A stretch of 64,000 nucleotides of DNA from Desulfobulbaceae bacterium (GTDB lineage: Bacteria > Desulfobacterota > Desulfobulbia > Desulfobulbales > SURF-16), in contig PKTX01000005.1 of assembly GCA_002868945.1 (NCBI GenBank), forward strand, positions 41,607-105,606, read 5' to 3'. Below the pieces are notes generated by a model. That model was not told where the DNA came from and did no database searches. It worked only from the letters and a program-made list of their open reading frames with translations. This document shows, one piece after another, positions 45,497 to 53,773 of the stretch (position 1 is the first letter of the stretch; each line of letters begins with the position of its first letter). A program made the translations under genes and the position numbers.

Positions 45497-45613
45497 ATGT
45501 CTGGATCATTACAGATGAAAAGGGTCACAGGGTTGACCGGATCAGATGCCTGGTTCGAACTCCACCCCAAAAAAGCGGCGCTACCCACCGAAGCGCTCTT
45601 CTTCAAGGCCTGA
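45497..45613 (+). CDS. Possible 38-residue small protein
   Basis: A short frame encodes MSGSLQMKRVTGLTGSDAWF followed by a basic and Ala/Leu-rich end. Codons for the last 25 residues look like those of nearby genes. No named family is recognised. It may be the remnant of a longer gene or chance. It lies in the 45135-45701 gap, which otherwise holds the direct-repeat copy. Confidence 0.2.
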   Translation: MSGSLQMKRVTGLTGSDAWFELHPKKAALPTEALFFKA

Positions 45614-45701
45614 GGGGAAAGCAAAAAAGTCGGCCTGCGCCTGCACTGGCGGGCGGGCTCCCCTCACTTCTTACGCCCCACCTCACCCTTCGGAATTCCC
45701 C

Positions 45702-46538
45702 ATGCTCACCAACACCTTTGTCCACATCTCCGGCATCGGCCCCACAACCGAACAGGCCATCTGGCGGGCCGGCATCCATACCTGGTCCCAGTTCAGGGCG
45801 CCGGCCACGACAAGCCTGTCACCCAAGGTGCGTCACCTGGTGACCAATCACCTGCAGCGCCAGCCGCGAAGCGCCCTGCACTCCCCTGCCTATTTCTACG
45901 AAAACCTGCCCAGCAGCCAGCAGTGGCGCCTCTTCCCCCACTTCCGGCACAGAACCGCCTACCTGGATATCGAGACCACCGGCATCAGCCGTGAACAGAG
46001 CAGTATCACCACCATTGCCCTCTATAACGGCGAGGAGGTCTTTACCTTTGTGCAGGGAGATAACCTGGATGAATTTCCCGACCATCTGGCCGGCTACGAC
46101 GTGATTGTCACTTATAACGGCAAAGGCTTTGACGTGCCCATGTTGGAGCGCTGCTTTGCCATGAAGATCAGTCAGGCCCACCTGGACCTGCGCCCCATCC
46201 TGGCAGCCCTGGGCTATAAGGGCGGCCTCAAAGGCTGCGAACGGCAACTTGGCCTTGATCGCCGGGACCTCACCGGCGTGGACGGCTATGACGCGGTAAT
46301 CCTCTGGCGCCGCTACCAAAAAAGCGGCCACACCGAGCTGCTCAACACCTTATTGGCCTATAATGTTGCCGACACCATCAACCTGGAACCTCTGATGGTC
46401 CAGGCTTACAACCTGCACATTGCCGCGACCCCCTTTGCTCTCGACAATTATCTGGCCGCACCGCAAGCGGCCGCCAATCCCTTTCAGGCAGATGCCGACC
46501 TGGTCAGAGGCCTGCGGCAAGGCCGGGTCTACAGATAG
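45702..46538 (+). CDS. YprB-type RNase H-like exonuclease domain protein
   Basis: This 278-residue protein has a DEDD-type exonuclease fold: AYLDIETTGISREQSSIT gives the first Asp-Glu pair, IVTYNGKGFDVPMLER the second Asp, and LLAYNVADTINLEPL the C-terminal Asp. This matches the YprB ribonuclease H-like family; substrate unknown. The N-terminal HISGIGPTTEQAIWRAGI looks like a helix-hairpin-helix segment for DNA binding. The start at 45702 excludes an unrelated upstream stretch. It converges with the Smr gene, overlapping by 10 bp. Confidence 0.8.
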   Translation: MLTNTFVHISGIGPTTEQAIWRAGIHTWSQFRAPATTSLSPKVRHLVTNHLQRQPRSALHSPAYFYENLPSSQQWRLFPHFRHRTAYLDIETTGISREQSSITTIALYNGEEVFTFVQGDNLDEFPDHLAGYDVIVTYNGKGFDVPMLERCFAMKISQAHLDLRPILAALGYKGGLKGCERQLGLDRRDLTGVDGYDAVILWRRYQKSGHTELLNTLLAYNVADTINLEPLMVQAYNLHIAATPFALDNYLAAPQAAANPFQADADLVRGLRQGRVYR

Positions 46539-47083
46539 ACAAGAAGGGCGCCGCTTCTGCTCTTTACCTTTTTCTCCCACTGAAAGGCAACAATACGGCC
46601 CTCCTGCTTCATGAGGCGGAGCTGCTGTTCAGTGGCACCGGGCAAGACCGCCTTGCCGCCCGGCGAATGCAGCCCCTTACCGGTAATAATGCGCACGGTC
46701 TGCAGACCGCCGAGATCAGCCCGTTCCAGAAAGGCGCGGGTCTTGACCTCGGCCTCCTCCAGGGTGCAGCCATGCAGATCAAGGCTCTCCTGGGGAGGCG
46801 GATAGGTATGGATGCCGGCGGCCCGCCGCCGCTTCTTGGCGGCTGCCATTCTGGCGGCTTGATCCTGCCGGGCCTTGACCTCAAAAATCTCGACATCAAA
46901 AAGTTCACCGAACGAGTGGTGACTACGGCCCTGCTCGCCAAAGGGATAGTGCTCTCCCTTGAGGCGCGGGATACCGGTGCGGGCCATCTTGTCGACCGCT
47001 TTACGGCCTGAGGCAGGGTCCGTACTGTTTGCCTGTTGACCAGCCTGCTCAGGCCTGCCGGGTATCGATTTTCTTTTTGCCAT
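46529..47083 (-). CDS. Smr-domain protein
   Basis: This 184-residue protein has a basic, disordered N-terminal half and a C-terminal Smr domain with LDLHGCTLEEAEVKTRAFLE and IITGKGLHSPGGKAVL. Small MutS-related domains have nicking-endonuclease or ribosome-rescue activity; the stand-alone type resembles SmrA/SmrB and YdaL. The nuclease role here is inferred. No good ribosome site is seen. It overlaps the convergent RNase H-like gene at the 3' end. Confidence 0.88.
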   Translation of the reverse strand: MAKRKSIPGRPEQAGQQANSTDPASGRKAVDKMARTGIPRLKGEHYPFGEQGRSHHSFGELFDVEIFEVKARQDQAARMAAAKKRRRAAGIHTYPPPQESLDLHGCTLEEAEVKTRAFLERADLGGLQTVRIITGKGLHSPGGKAVLPGATEQQLRLMKQEGRIVAFQWEKKVKSRSGALLVYL

Positions 47084-47215
47084 TTGCCGCAGTTCTTAGT
47101 TGACGCCCAGGTTGTTAATATTTAAGATGATTTACCCGGATAAATAGAAAATATCATGTTACCATGATTTTTCCAGGAGGCAATACCGGACAAGTCAAGG
47201 GGACCTTGAATAATG

Positions 47216-47275
47216 AAATATTTCGGAGTCGCGCAGGCTCGCTTACCTGTTTACGTTTGCGAAGCATAGAAAATT
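47216..47275 (+). repeat. Repeat-family core, copy 10
   Basis: AATATTTCGGAGTCGCGCAG-like sequence is followed by GCTCGCTTACCTGT and GTTTGCGAAGCATAGAAAAT. It shares its core with copies 5 and 9. Downstream to about 47372 it resembles the decayed stretch near 26720 (GTGAGGATGTTTATTTTCG). It fills the gap between the Smr gene and the PilZ gene. Confidence 0.6.
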
Positions 47276-47414
47276 AAAACCCCAGCATATCGATCATATG
47301 TGAGGATGTTTATTTTCGTAGCGACGAAAAAGCGGCCCAAAAGGCAATTATTCAAGAGGACCTCAAGATTGTGCTGTGCTGCAATCGCGTTCAATACTTC
47401 ACAAGGTGGACACC

Positions 47415-47744
47415 ATGACCAACTCTCCACAGGATCAGCGTAAGCATGAACGGACTGACTCCCTGAACCTCTCCTTTTTCTGCACCGACCCGCACGACAA
47501 TGTCATGGCACAGGGCATGGGCCGCACTCTCAACATTTCCGAAACCGGCATTCTCCTGGAAACAACCTTTGAATTGCCGCCCGGCCAGCAACTTGACATG
47601 GAGATCGCCCTGCAGGACGACCTCATTGACGCCCGCGGCACCGTGGCCCACTGCACTGCCAAGGATGACAACATGTACCATGTCGGTATTGAGTTCAAGC
47701 AGATCAGCGCCGCTGACCAGGAAATCATCAAAAAGCATCTTTAA
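47415..47744 (+). CDS. PilZ domain protein
   Basis: This 109-residue single-domain protein is of the PilZ type. The cyclic-di-GMP-binding N-terminal arginine pattern appears as DQRKHERTDSLNL (an RxxxR-like R-K-H-E-R), and the second motif as NISETGILLET (D/NxSxxG). It likely binds cyclic-di-GMP and may connect the HD-GYP protein at 6431 to motility. AAGGTGG precedes the ATG. The repeat copy 10 region lies upstream. Confidence 0.88.
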   Translation: MTNSPQDQRKHERTDSLNLSFFCTDPHDNVMAQGMGRTLNISETGILLETTFELPPGQQLDMEIALQDDLIDARGTVAHCTAKDDNMYHVGIEFKQISAADQEIIKKHL

Positions 47745-47792
47745 CAGCCCCATTCCACACATGGTGCGCCATCATCCGGTCGCACCATGCCT

Positions 47793-47833
47793 CGACCTTT
47801 GCCGCTCCCTTTTCAAGGGACCGGCAAAGGTCG
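47793..47833. other. Nested perfect hairpin upstream of pgi
   Basis: CGACCTTTGCCG (47793-47804) pairs perfectly with CGGCAAAGGTCG (47822-47833). The loop can form a second stem, TCCCTT/AAGGGA. No T-run follows, so it is not a typical terminator. Confidence 0.7.
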
Positions 47834-48028
47834 ATCATCCTTCTGCTGCCGTGGCCTGATCACCAGCGCGATCGCCCCCCAAAGAAATAGTCAACGTGAC
47901 CACCAAAGCGTCGCGCCCCGGTCGACAATTGCCGGGGAGCAGAAAGGGGCGGTTCCACGATCTCGGCAAGGCGCCGCCGACCGGCACCAAGATCCGCGAC
48001 CCTTTTTCCGGCGGCAACAACTCCCTGT

Positions 48029-48057
48029 TTGACAGCGGCCGCGCCGTGTGATGTGAT
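48029..48057 (+). promoter_or_regulatory. Candidate sigma-70 promoter for pgi
   Basis: TTGACA (48029-48034), a 17-bp spacer and TGTGAT (48052-48057, four of six matches) lie about 60 bp before pgi. Confidence 0.45.
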
Positions 48058-48117
48058 ACATTTATCCTACCACATCAAGACCTTAGCCCGAAATCATCCC
48101 CAGCATAAGGATATGCC

Positions 48118-49740
48118 ATGCCAACCTACAGCAACCTCGACCAGCTGGCCGCCTTTGCCAGCCTTCGACACCTGGCCCGCAAGGCCCCGGACCTCAGTAA
48201 CCCAGCCACCTTGACCGCTGAACGCCTGCGGACCTACCAGGCCCATGGCGCCGGCTTTGACCTCCTCTACGGCTGTCAGCGCCTTGACGAGACCATTCTC
48301 GACTCCTTACAGGAGCTGGCCGACCAGGGCCGGGCTGTGGAGCAGTTCATGGCCATGAAGCAGGGCGCGGTGATGAACCGCATCAAAGGCTGGCCCAGCG
48401 AGGAGCGGCAGGTGCTGCACACCGCCTGCCGCGATGTCTTCAGCCCCACGCCGCACGCCCCGGAGGCCAGCGGCCAGGCCCGGGCCGAGCTTGAAAAACT
48501 GGCCGCCTTTCTGAAGGAGCTGGCCTCCGAAAGCCTGACCAATACACAGGGTGAACCCTTCACCGACCTGCTACAGATCGGCATCGGCGGCTCGGACCTC
48601 GGGCCCCGCGCCCTCTACCACGCCCTGGCCGCCCATGGCAAAAAGGGCCGCCGCATCCACTTCATCTCCAATGTCGACCCGGACGACGGCCTGGCCGTAT
48701 TGCGGCATGTCGATCTCTCCCGCACCCTGGTCAATGTGGTTTCCAAGAGCGGTAGCACTCTGGAGACCCTGACCAACGCGGAGCTGGTCAGGGCGGCCTA
48801 CACCCAGGCAGGCCTTGACCCAAGCCGCCATTTCGTGGCAGTCACCGGCCAGGGCAGCCCCATGGATGATCCGCAAAAATATCTGCGTTCCTTTTACATG
48901 TATGACTATATCGGCGGTCGCTACAGCGCCACCTCCATGGTAGGCGGCGTCATGCTCGGCTTTGGCCTGGGTTATGACAACTTCGAGGAGATCCTGCGCG
49001 GCGCCGTGGCCATGGACCAGGCCGCCGAGGAGAGGGATATCAGAAAAAACGTGCCGCTGCTGCTCGCCTTGCTCGGTATCTGGAACCACAACTTCCTGGG
49101 CCATGAGACCCTGGCCGTGCTGCCCTACAGCCAGGCCCTGCTCCGCTTTCCCGCCCATCTCCAGCAATGCGACATGGAGAGTAACGGCAAGTCGTGCAAC
49201 CGCCTGGGCGAGCCGCTCGGCTACCAGACCGGCCCCATTGTCTGGGGTGAGCCGGGCACCAATGGCCAGCACGCCTTCTACCAGCTCATCCACCAGGGCA
49301 CCACCATCATCCCGGTGGAGTTCATCGGCTTTCGCCGCAACCAGTATGGCGGCGATATCATCATCAAGGGTTCCAGCAGCCAGGAAAAGCTCACCGCCAA
49401 CCTGCTGGCCCAATCCCTGGCCCTGGCCGCCGGCCAAAAGGAGACCAACCCCAACCGGCTCTTTAGCGGCAACCGGCCCAACGCCATCCTCATGGCCGAG
49501 CAACTGACGCCCTACAGCATGGGGGCGCTGCTCGCCCTTTACGAGGCCAAGATCGTCTTCCAGGGCTTCCTGTGGAACATCAACTCCTTTGACCAGGAAG
49601 GCGTCCAGCTCGGCAAAACCCTGGCCAACCGCCTCCTGGCCCACATGACGGCCATAAAATCAGACAACTCCTATGACGGCAGCAGCAGCGATCCGCTGGG
49701 CTGGGCCCTGCTGCAGGCCAGCGGCCTCCTCCCCAAATAA
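48118..49740 (+). CDS. pgi: Glucose-6-phosphate isomerase
   Basis: Pgi interconverts glucose-6-phosphate and fructose-6-phosphate. The protein is 540 residues, typical of the long form. LLQIGIGGSDLGPRAL, VVSKSGSTLETLTN and GGRYSATSMVGGVMLGFG are the sugar-phosphate binding and catalytic segments, and GVQLGK carries the C-terminal Lys. It seems to be transcribed alone. AAGGATATGCC precedes the ATG. Confidence 0.97.
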   Translation: MPTYSNLDQLAAFASLRHLARKAPDLSNPATLTAERLRTYQAHGAGFDLLYGCQRLDETILDSLQELADQGRAVEQFMAMKQGAVMNRIKGWPSEERQVLHTACRDVFSPTPHAPEASGQARAELEKLAAFLKELASESLTNTQGEPFTDLLQIGIGGSDLGPRALYHALAAHGKKGRRIHFISNVDPDDGLAVLRHVDLSRTLVNVVSKSGSTLETLTNAELVRAAYTQAGLDPSRHFVAVTGQGSPMDDPQKYLRSFYMYDYIGGRYSATSMVGGVMLGFGLGYDNFEEILRGAVAMDQAAEERDIRKNVPLLLALLGIWNHNFLGHETLAVLPYSQALLRFPAHLQQCDMESNGKSCNRLGEPLGYQTGPIVWGEPGTNGQHAFYQLIHQGTTIIPVEFIGFRRNQYGGDIIIKGSSSQEKLTANLLAQSLALAAGQKETNPNRLFSGNRPNAILMAEQLTPYSMGALLALYEAKIVFQGFLWNINSFDQEGVQLGKTLANRLLAHMTAIKSDNSYDGSSSDPLGWALLQASGLLPK

Positions 49741-49773
49741 AAAAACCTCCTCCACAAAAGGAGAAGGTTTCAA
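49737..49773 (-). terminator. Hairpin at the end of pgi, minus-strand T-run
   Basis: AAACCTCCTCC (49743-49753) pairs with GGAGAAGGTTT with one mismatch. On the minus strand it is followed by T7, so it fits as terminator of the minus-strand lipoprotein gene; on the plus strand it may end pgi. Confidence 0.55.
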
Positions 49774-49789
49774 AAAAAATTAAGGTGGC

Positions 49790-49935
49790 AAGAGTGCCTT
49801 AAAAAAGGAGATTTTTGGTTCAAAGACAAGGAAGAGCAACAAGAAAAATGCTCACATATAGCTATATGTGAGCATTTTTCTTGTTGCTGTAACGCCGTAT
49901 TCGGGCCAAAAAGCCTTTTTTTAAGGTGCTCTTAG
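49790..49935. repeat. Extended imperfect inverted repeat around a 54-bp palindrome
   Basis: The centre (49835-49888) is a perfect 54-bp palindrome without a loop: AGCAACAAGAAAAATGCTCA and so on, mirrored exactly. Outer arms GAGTGCCTTAAAAAAGGA and its inverse TTTTTTTAAGGTGCTC extend the symmetry with mismatches. It lies between convergent pgi and a small lipoprotein gene. It encodes nothing. Confidence 0.85.
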
Positions 49936-50123
49936 AGAGGAACCTCATCGACAATATCCGCCGCCTCATCAATAACATCGTGGGCCGTATTGCCGGCCAC
50001 CGGAATGATGGAAACCACTGCTCCACCGACCCGCATGGGCACACTGACAATCTTGGTCAAAAAACAGCCATTTAACAGTAGGGAAAGAACCATCAATACC
50101 ACTAGGCTTTGCCACTTCATCAT
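49932..50123 (-). CDS. Small putative lipoprotein
   Basis: This 63-residue protein has a lipobox (SLLLNGC) followed by MRVGGAVVSIIPVAGN and DEAADIVDEVPL. AAGGAGG lies 5 nt before ATG 50123, so translation is likely. The gene ends at the outer arm of the palindromic element. The function is unknown; a role as a small envelope protein is inferred only from the signal. Confidence 0.65.
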   Translation of the reverse strand: MMKWQSLVVLMVLSLLLNGCFLTKIVSVPMRVGGAVVSIIPVAGNTAHDVIDEAADIVDEVPL

Positions 50124-50164
50124 CAACTCCTCCTTCGTGTTCAGGTATTTGCCCCCAGCCTCAA

Positions 50165-51433
50165 TCAGTAAAGCCAGTGAAAGCGCTCCCAGAAATCAGG
50201 GAACGACTTGGCCACACACTCCCGGTTCCTGATCTTCACCCCCGGCGTTACCAGGCCGGCAACGCCGAAGCACATGGCAATGCGGTGATCATTATAGGTG
50301 TCGATCTCAGCCCCGTGCAGGGCAGCACCCACCTCGATTCCCTCGATAATGAGGGCATCCGGCCTCTCCTCCACCCTGGCGCCCATCTTGGCAAGCTCGG
50401 TGGCCACCGCATTGATCCGGTCACACTCCTTGATGCGCAGATGGGCGATGTTATTGATGACGGTGCGGCCCTTGGCATGGGCCGCGACAATGGCCAGGGT
50501 GGGCGCCACATCCGGACAATCGCCCATGTCCACCTCCACGCCACGCAGCTCCCTGGGGCCGGTCACTGTGATGCCGTCGCCATACTCCACCGTACACCCC
50601 ATCCTGGCCAGCATCTCCACCAGGGCCGTATCGCCCTGCAGGGAGGGATGCGGCACGTTCTTGACCCGCACCCGGCCACCGGTGATGGCAGCGGCGGCAA
50701 AGAAGTAGGAGGCGCTGGAGGCATCACCCTCCACCTGATAGGTAGTGGCCTGATAGGCGCCGGGACTGATCTCAAAATGATTCAGCGCGGGGCTGGCCGT
50801 CACCTCGGCGCCAAAGGCGCGCATCACGGCCAGTGTCATGGTGACGTAGGGCTTGGAGGGCACCTCGCCCTCCACCTTGAGGATGGCCGGCTGGCGAGCA
50901 TAGGGTGCCACCAGCAGCAAGGAGTAGAGATACTGACTCGACTTGCCCTCGGGCAGGGTGGTCTCGCCGCCGGCAATACCGCTGGCCTTAATGGTAAGGG
51001 GCGGGCAGCCGGTGCCCTTGATCGATTTGATATCCACCCCCCAGCCGGCCAGGGCCTGCATCAAAGGCTCGATGGGCCGCTCCTCCATCCGTTTTTCACC
51101 GGCAATGGTAAAGGTACCCTGGCCCAGACCGACAAAGGAAGTGAGAAAACGGGTGGCGGTGCCGTTATTGCCCAAGAAGATCTCCTTGGCCGGGGTGACG
51201 ATCCTGCCGCCGGAGCCCTGCACGGTCCAGGCCTCGTCATCCTGGATGACCTCGATGCCCATGGCCCGGAGGGCGCCGGAGGTATAGGCCGTGTCCTCAC
51301 TGGCCAGGGGGCCAAGCAGGGTGGACTCACCCTGGGCCAAGGCAGCGGCAATCAGGGCGCGCTGGGTGATGGACTTGGAGCCCGGCACCGTGATATCGGC
51401 GTCAACGTGCGAGAGGGGTATAATTTCGTGCAT
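50165..51433 (-). CDS. aroA: 3-phosphoshikimate 1-carboxyvinyltransferase (EPSP synthase)
   Basis: AroA adds enolpyruvyl from PEP to shikimate-3-phosphate. The protein is 422 residues. PGSKSITQRALIAAAL, LGNNGTATRFLTSFVGLG and RIKECDRINAVATELAKMG are the substrate-binding signatures. It is the last gene of the aroD-aroE-aroA group. The first glyphosate-contact motif (LGNNGTATR) reads NNGTAT instead of the enteric NAGTAM, which points to the class II-type family. Confidence 0.96.
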   Translation of the reverse strand: MHEIIPLSHVDADITVPGSKSITQRALIAAALAQGESTLLGPLASEDTAYTSGALRAMGIEVIQDDEAWTVQGSGGRIVTPAKEIFLGNNGTATRFLTSFVGLGQGTFTIAGEKRMEERPIEPLMQALAGWGVDIKSIKGTGCPPLTIKASGIAGGETTLPEGKSSQYLYSLLLVAPYARQPAILKVEGEVPSKPYVTMTLAVMRAFGAEVTASPALNHFEISPGAYQATTYQVEGDASSASYFFAAAAITGGRVRVKNVPHPSLQGDTALVEMLARMGCTVEYGDGITVTGPRELRGVEVDMGDCPDVAPTLAIVAAHAKGRTVINNIAHLRIKECDRINAVATELAKMGARVEERPDALIIEGIEVGAALHGAEIDTYNDHRIAMCFGVAGLVTPGVKIRNRECVAKSFPDFWERFHWLY

Positions 51434-51472
51434 GATAAATGACTACTCTTTAGATAATTAAATGGGGGGACT

Positions 51473-52291
51473 CTACTTCAGGCCCATGGCGTTCTTGAGC
51501 TCAGCGGCCATCACAGCCACCGGCGCCTCTTGGCCGGTCCACAGCTCAAACTGGGCCGCACCCTGGTAAAGAAGCATCTGCAGGCCGTTGATGGTTCGGC
51601 AGCCTGCCTCTTTCGCCTCCTTGAGGAGCCGGGTCTGCAAAGGGGCATAGACAATGTCCATCACCACCGGGAAGGAGCCCACCACCGCCTGGGGCACCAG
51701 GCTCATGTCACGCATGGTGCCCATGCCCACCGAGGTGGCATTGACCACCGCATCGGCGGCAAGCTCGGCAACGTCGGCCAGGGGATGCCAGGGGCAGGCA
51801 AGCTGCTTGGCCAGGGCCTGGCCCGGTTTCGGGGTACGGCTGGCAACAATCACCTGGGCGCCGGCCTCCAGCAGGCCAAAACCAATGGCTCGGGCCGAAC
51901 CGCCGGCGCCAAGCAGTAGGACAGTGGCACCGGCAAGGTCCATCGCGTCCTCCAGGGCGCGGTTGGCGCCAAGCCAGTCGGTGTTATAGCCCTTGAGCCA
52001 GCCCTCATGGATCACCAGGGTATTGACGGCGCCGATACGCTCGGCCACCGGGTGGATCTCGTCAAGATGCTCCATCACTGCCTGCTTATGGGGGATGGTG
52101 ACACTGACACCGCGCACGCCCAGGGCCTTGACGCCGCTGATGGCCGCAGCCACATCCTCAACCGGAAAGGGCACATAGACGCCGTTGATGCCGGTGGCGG
52201 CAAAGGCACCGTTATGCATGGCCGGGCTCAGGCTATGGCTCACCGGATTGCCCATGATGCCGTGCACCAGGGTGGAACCGTTAATCTTCAT
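51473..52291 (-). CDS. aroE: Shikimate dehydrogenase
   Basis: AroE reduces 3-dehydroshikimate with NADPH. The protein is 272 residues. GNPVSHSLSPAMHNGAF is the shikimate-binding N-terminus, with TIPHKQAVMEHLDE carrying the catalytic Lys and NTDWLGANRAL the Asp; LLGAGGSARAI is the nucleotide-binding loop. It overlaps aroD by 4 bp, so they are translationally coupled. Confidence 0.97.
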   Translation of the reverse strand: MKINGSTLVHGIMGNPVSHSLSPAMHNGAFAATGINGVYVPFPVEDVAAAISGVKALGVRGVSVTIPHKQAVMEHLDEIHPVAERIGAVNTLVIHEGWLKGYNTDWLGANRALEDAMDLAGATVLLLGAGGSARAIGFGLLEAGAQVIVASRTPKPGQALAKQLACPWHPLADVAELAADAVVNATSVGMGTMRDMSLVPQAVVGSFPVVMDIVYAPLQTRLLKEAKEAGCRTINGLQMLLYQGAAQFELWTGQEAPVAVMAAELKNAMGLK

Positions 52292-52986
52292 CGGACAAGC
52301 TCCTGAATGGTGCGCAGCTCGTCAATGCTGAGCTGGCCTGGGGCGGTGCAGCGAGCGTGATCGGCAGCACCGTAGGTGAACACGCCACCCAGTTCCAGGG
52401 TGGCGGCCCGGCTGATCTTGCCGGCCTGGCCCATGCAGAAGGCGGCCAGGGCAAATTTTTCGCGGGCAGCCAGGAGCTGGAGGGCCAGAACGCGCAGGCA
52501 GTCGGTGTAATGATGGGCCAAGGTGACGATCTTACCGATATCCGCGCCGCTGTGGAGCTGCTGCTGGAAGATATCAGCCAACACCTGATCATCCGGAGTT
52601 TCCGTGAAGTTATGCCAGGAGACAATGGCCCTGGTCGTTGCCGTGGCAGCAGCGGCCAGCACCCTTTCTCTGTCTGCGGCCGGGGCCATGAGTTCGATAT
52701 CCACATAGGCGGCATTATGTTCCACCGCCTCAATAAGGAGATCGATGCGCCCTGCCTCGCTGCCCTGCCAGTTACCGCCCTCCCATTGGGCCCGGTTGGT
52801 AAAGAGCAGCGGCGTGCTGAGCCCGTCGATAAAGGGCTTCACCGCCGGCTCGTCGAGCAGGTCGAGACGCACCTCGATGACATCGGCCCGCGCCTCGAGA
52901 CGCTGGGCCAGGGCCAGGGCCCCGCTTACCGTGGACTCGGCAAGGGAGAGGCATATTTTTTTGGGTTCCGGCTGGAAACTGGCCAT
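52288..52986 (-). CDS. aroD: 3-dehydroquinate dehydratase, type I
   Basis: This 232-residue type I enzyme forms a Schiff base with 3-dehydroquinate. VIEVRLDLLDE holds the family Arg/Glu signature, and the Schiff-base Lys is in GADIGKIVTLA. The C-terminal LELGGVFTYGA matches. The start at 52986 gives the family's usual N-terminus; a longer frame to 53022 has no better ribosome site. AroB, AroK and AroC are not in the window. Confidence 0.93.
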   Translation of the reverse strand: MASFQPEPKKICLSLAESTVSGALALAQRLEARADVIEVRLDLLDEPAVKPFIDGLSTPLLFTNRAQWEGGNWQGSEAGRIDLLIEAVEHNAAYVDIELMAPAADRERVLAAAATATTRAIVSWHNFTETPDDQVLADIFQQQLHSGADIGKIVTLAHHYTDCLRVLALQLLAAREKFALAAFCMGQAGKISRAATLELGGVFTYGAADHARCTAPGQLSIDELRTIQELVR

Positions 52987-53117
52987 GATTTTCTCTTGTT
53001 TTCTGCCCGCTTTTCCAGGCATGATTTTATGGTACGAGGAAGCAATTTATTTATTCCATCAAGGACTGAAAGTCAATATTCCTGCACCTGCAGCCGCCTG
53101 CCACCAACCACCATATC

Positions 53118-53651
53118 ATGCCGCGACTCTTTATTGCCATTGACCTGCCTGCTGACATCAAGGAGGCCATCAAGCCCCTCTGCTGCGGACTGCCCGGCGC
53201 CCGCTGGGTGCCGGACGACCAGCTCCATCTCACCCTGCGCTTTATCGGCGATCTCGACCACGAGCTCTTTGCCGAACTGTACGCAGGCCTCGAGGAGGTG
53301 AAGGCCAAGCCCTTCCCGCTGCACATCAAGGGGTTGGGCACCTTTCCGCCCCGCGGCAAACCGCGGGTGCTGTGGCTGGGCCTGAAAAAAAGCGATGCCT
53401 TGATCGACCTGCGCAAGAAGGTGGACAGTGTGCTGCGCCGCCTGGAGATCCCCCTGGAGAAAAAGAAATTCGCACCGCACATCACCATTGCCCGCCTGGG
53501 CAAGACCCCGGCGCCGCGGCTGGGCACTTATCTGGCCGCCAACAACCTCTTTCGCCAGCCGCCGTTTCGGGTCACCTCCTTCCATCTCTACTCAAGCATC
53601 CTCAAACCCGAAGGCGCCGTCCACACCTGCGAGGCTGAATATTTTTTGTGA
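53118..53651 (+). CDS. thpR: RNA 2',3'-cyclic phosphodiesterase (2H family)
   Basis: This 177-residue protein has the two HxTx motifs of the 2H phosphoesterase family: HLTLRFIGDL near residue 38 and HITIARLG near residue 122. ThpR/LigT opens 2',3'-cyclic phosphates on RNA. Its N-terminus MPRLFIAIDLPADIKEAI is typical. It converges with ispDF, with the CACAGAG-type hairpin between them. Confidence 0.93.
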   Translation: MPRLFIAIDLPADIKEAIKPLCCGLPGARWVPDDQLHLTLRFIGDLDHELFAELYAGLEEVKAKPFPLHIKGLGTFPPRGKPRVLWLGLKKSDALIDLRKKVDSVLRRLEIPLEKKKFAPHITIARLGKTPAPRLGTYLAANNLFRQPPFRVTSFHLYSSILKPEGAVHTCEAEYFL

Positions 53652-53715
53652 TCAAGAGGATAACCGGCAGACGTCGACTCAAAAGGGACCCTGCCCAGGG
53701 CATACTCTTTTTTTC

Positions 53716-53771
53716 ACCACAGAGGCACAAAGACACAAAGAAAAAACTTTGTGTCTTTGTGCCTCTGTGGT
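53716..53771. repeat. 25-bp perfect hairpin of CACAGAGGCAC type
   Basis: ACCACAGAGGCACAAAGACA plus CAAAG pairs perfectly with its inverse, with loop AAAAAA (53741-53746). It lies between convergent thpR and ispDF and touches the ispDF stop region. This resembles a short sequence I recall as dispersed in some Deltaproteobacteria. Confidence 0.85.
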
Positions 53772-53773
53772 TA

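Larger units (their letters stand above)
47745..48117. other. Intergenic region before pgi with hairpins
   Basis: The gap holds an 8-bp stem ATGGTGCG/CGCACCAT (47761-47788), a strong nested hairpin at 47793-47833, and a candidate promoter TTGACA (48029) with 17-bp spacing to TGTGAT (48052). No gene is supported. Confidence 0.5.
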
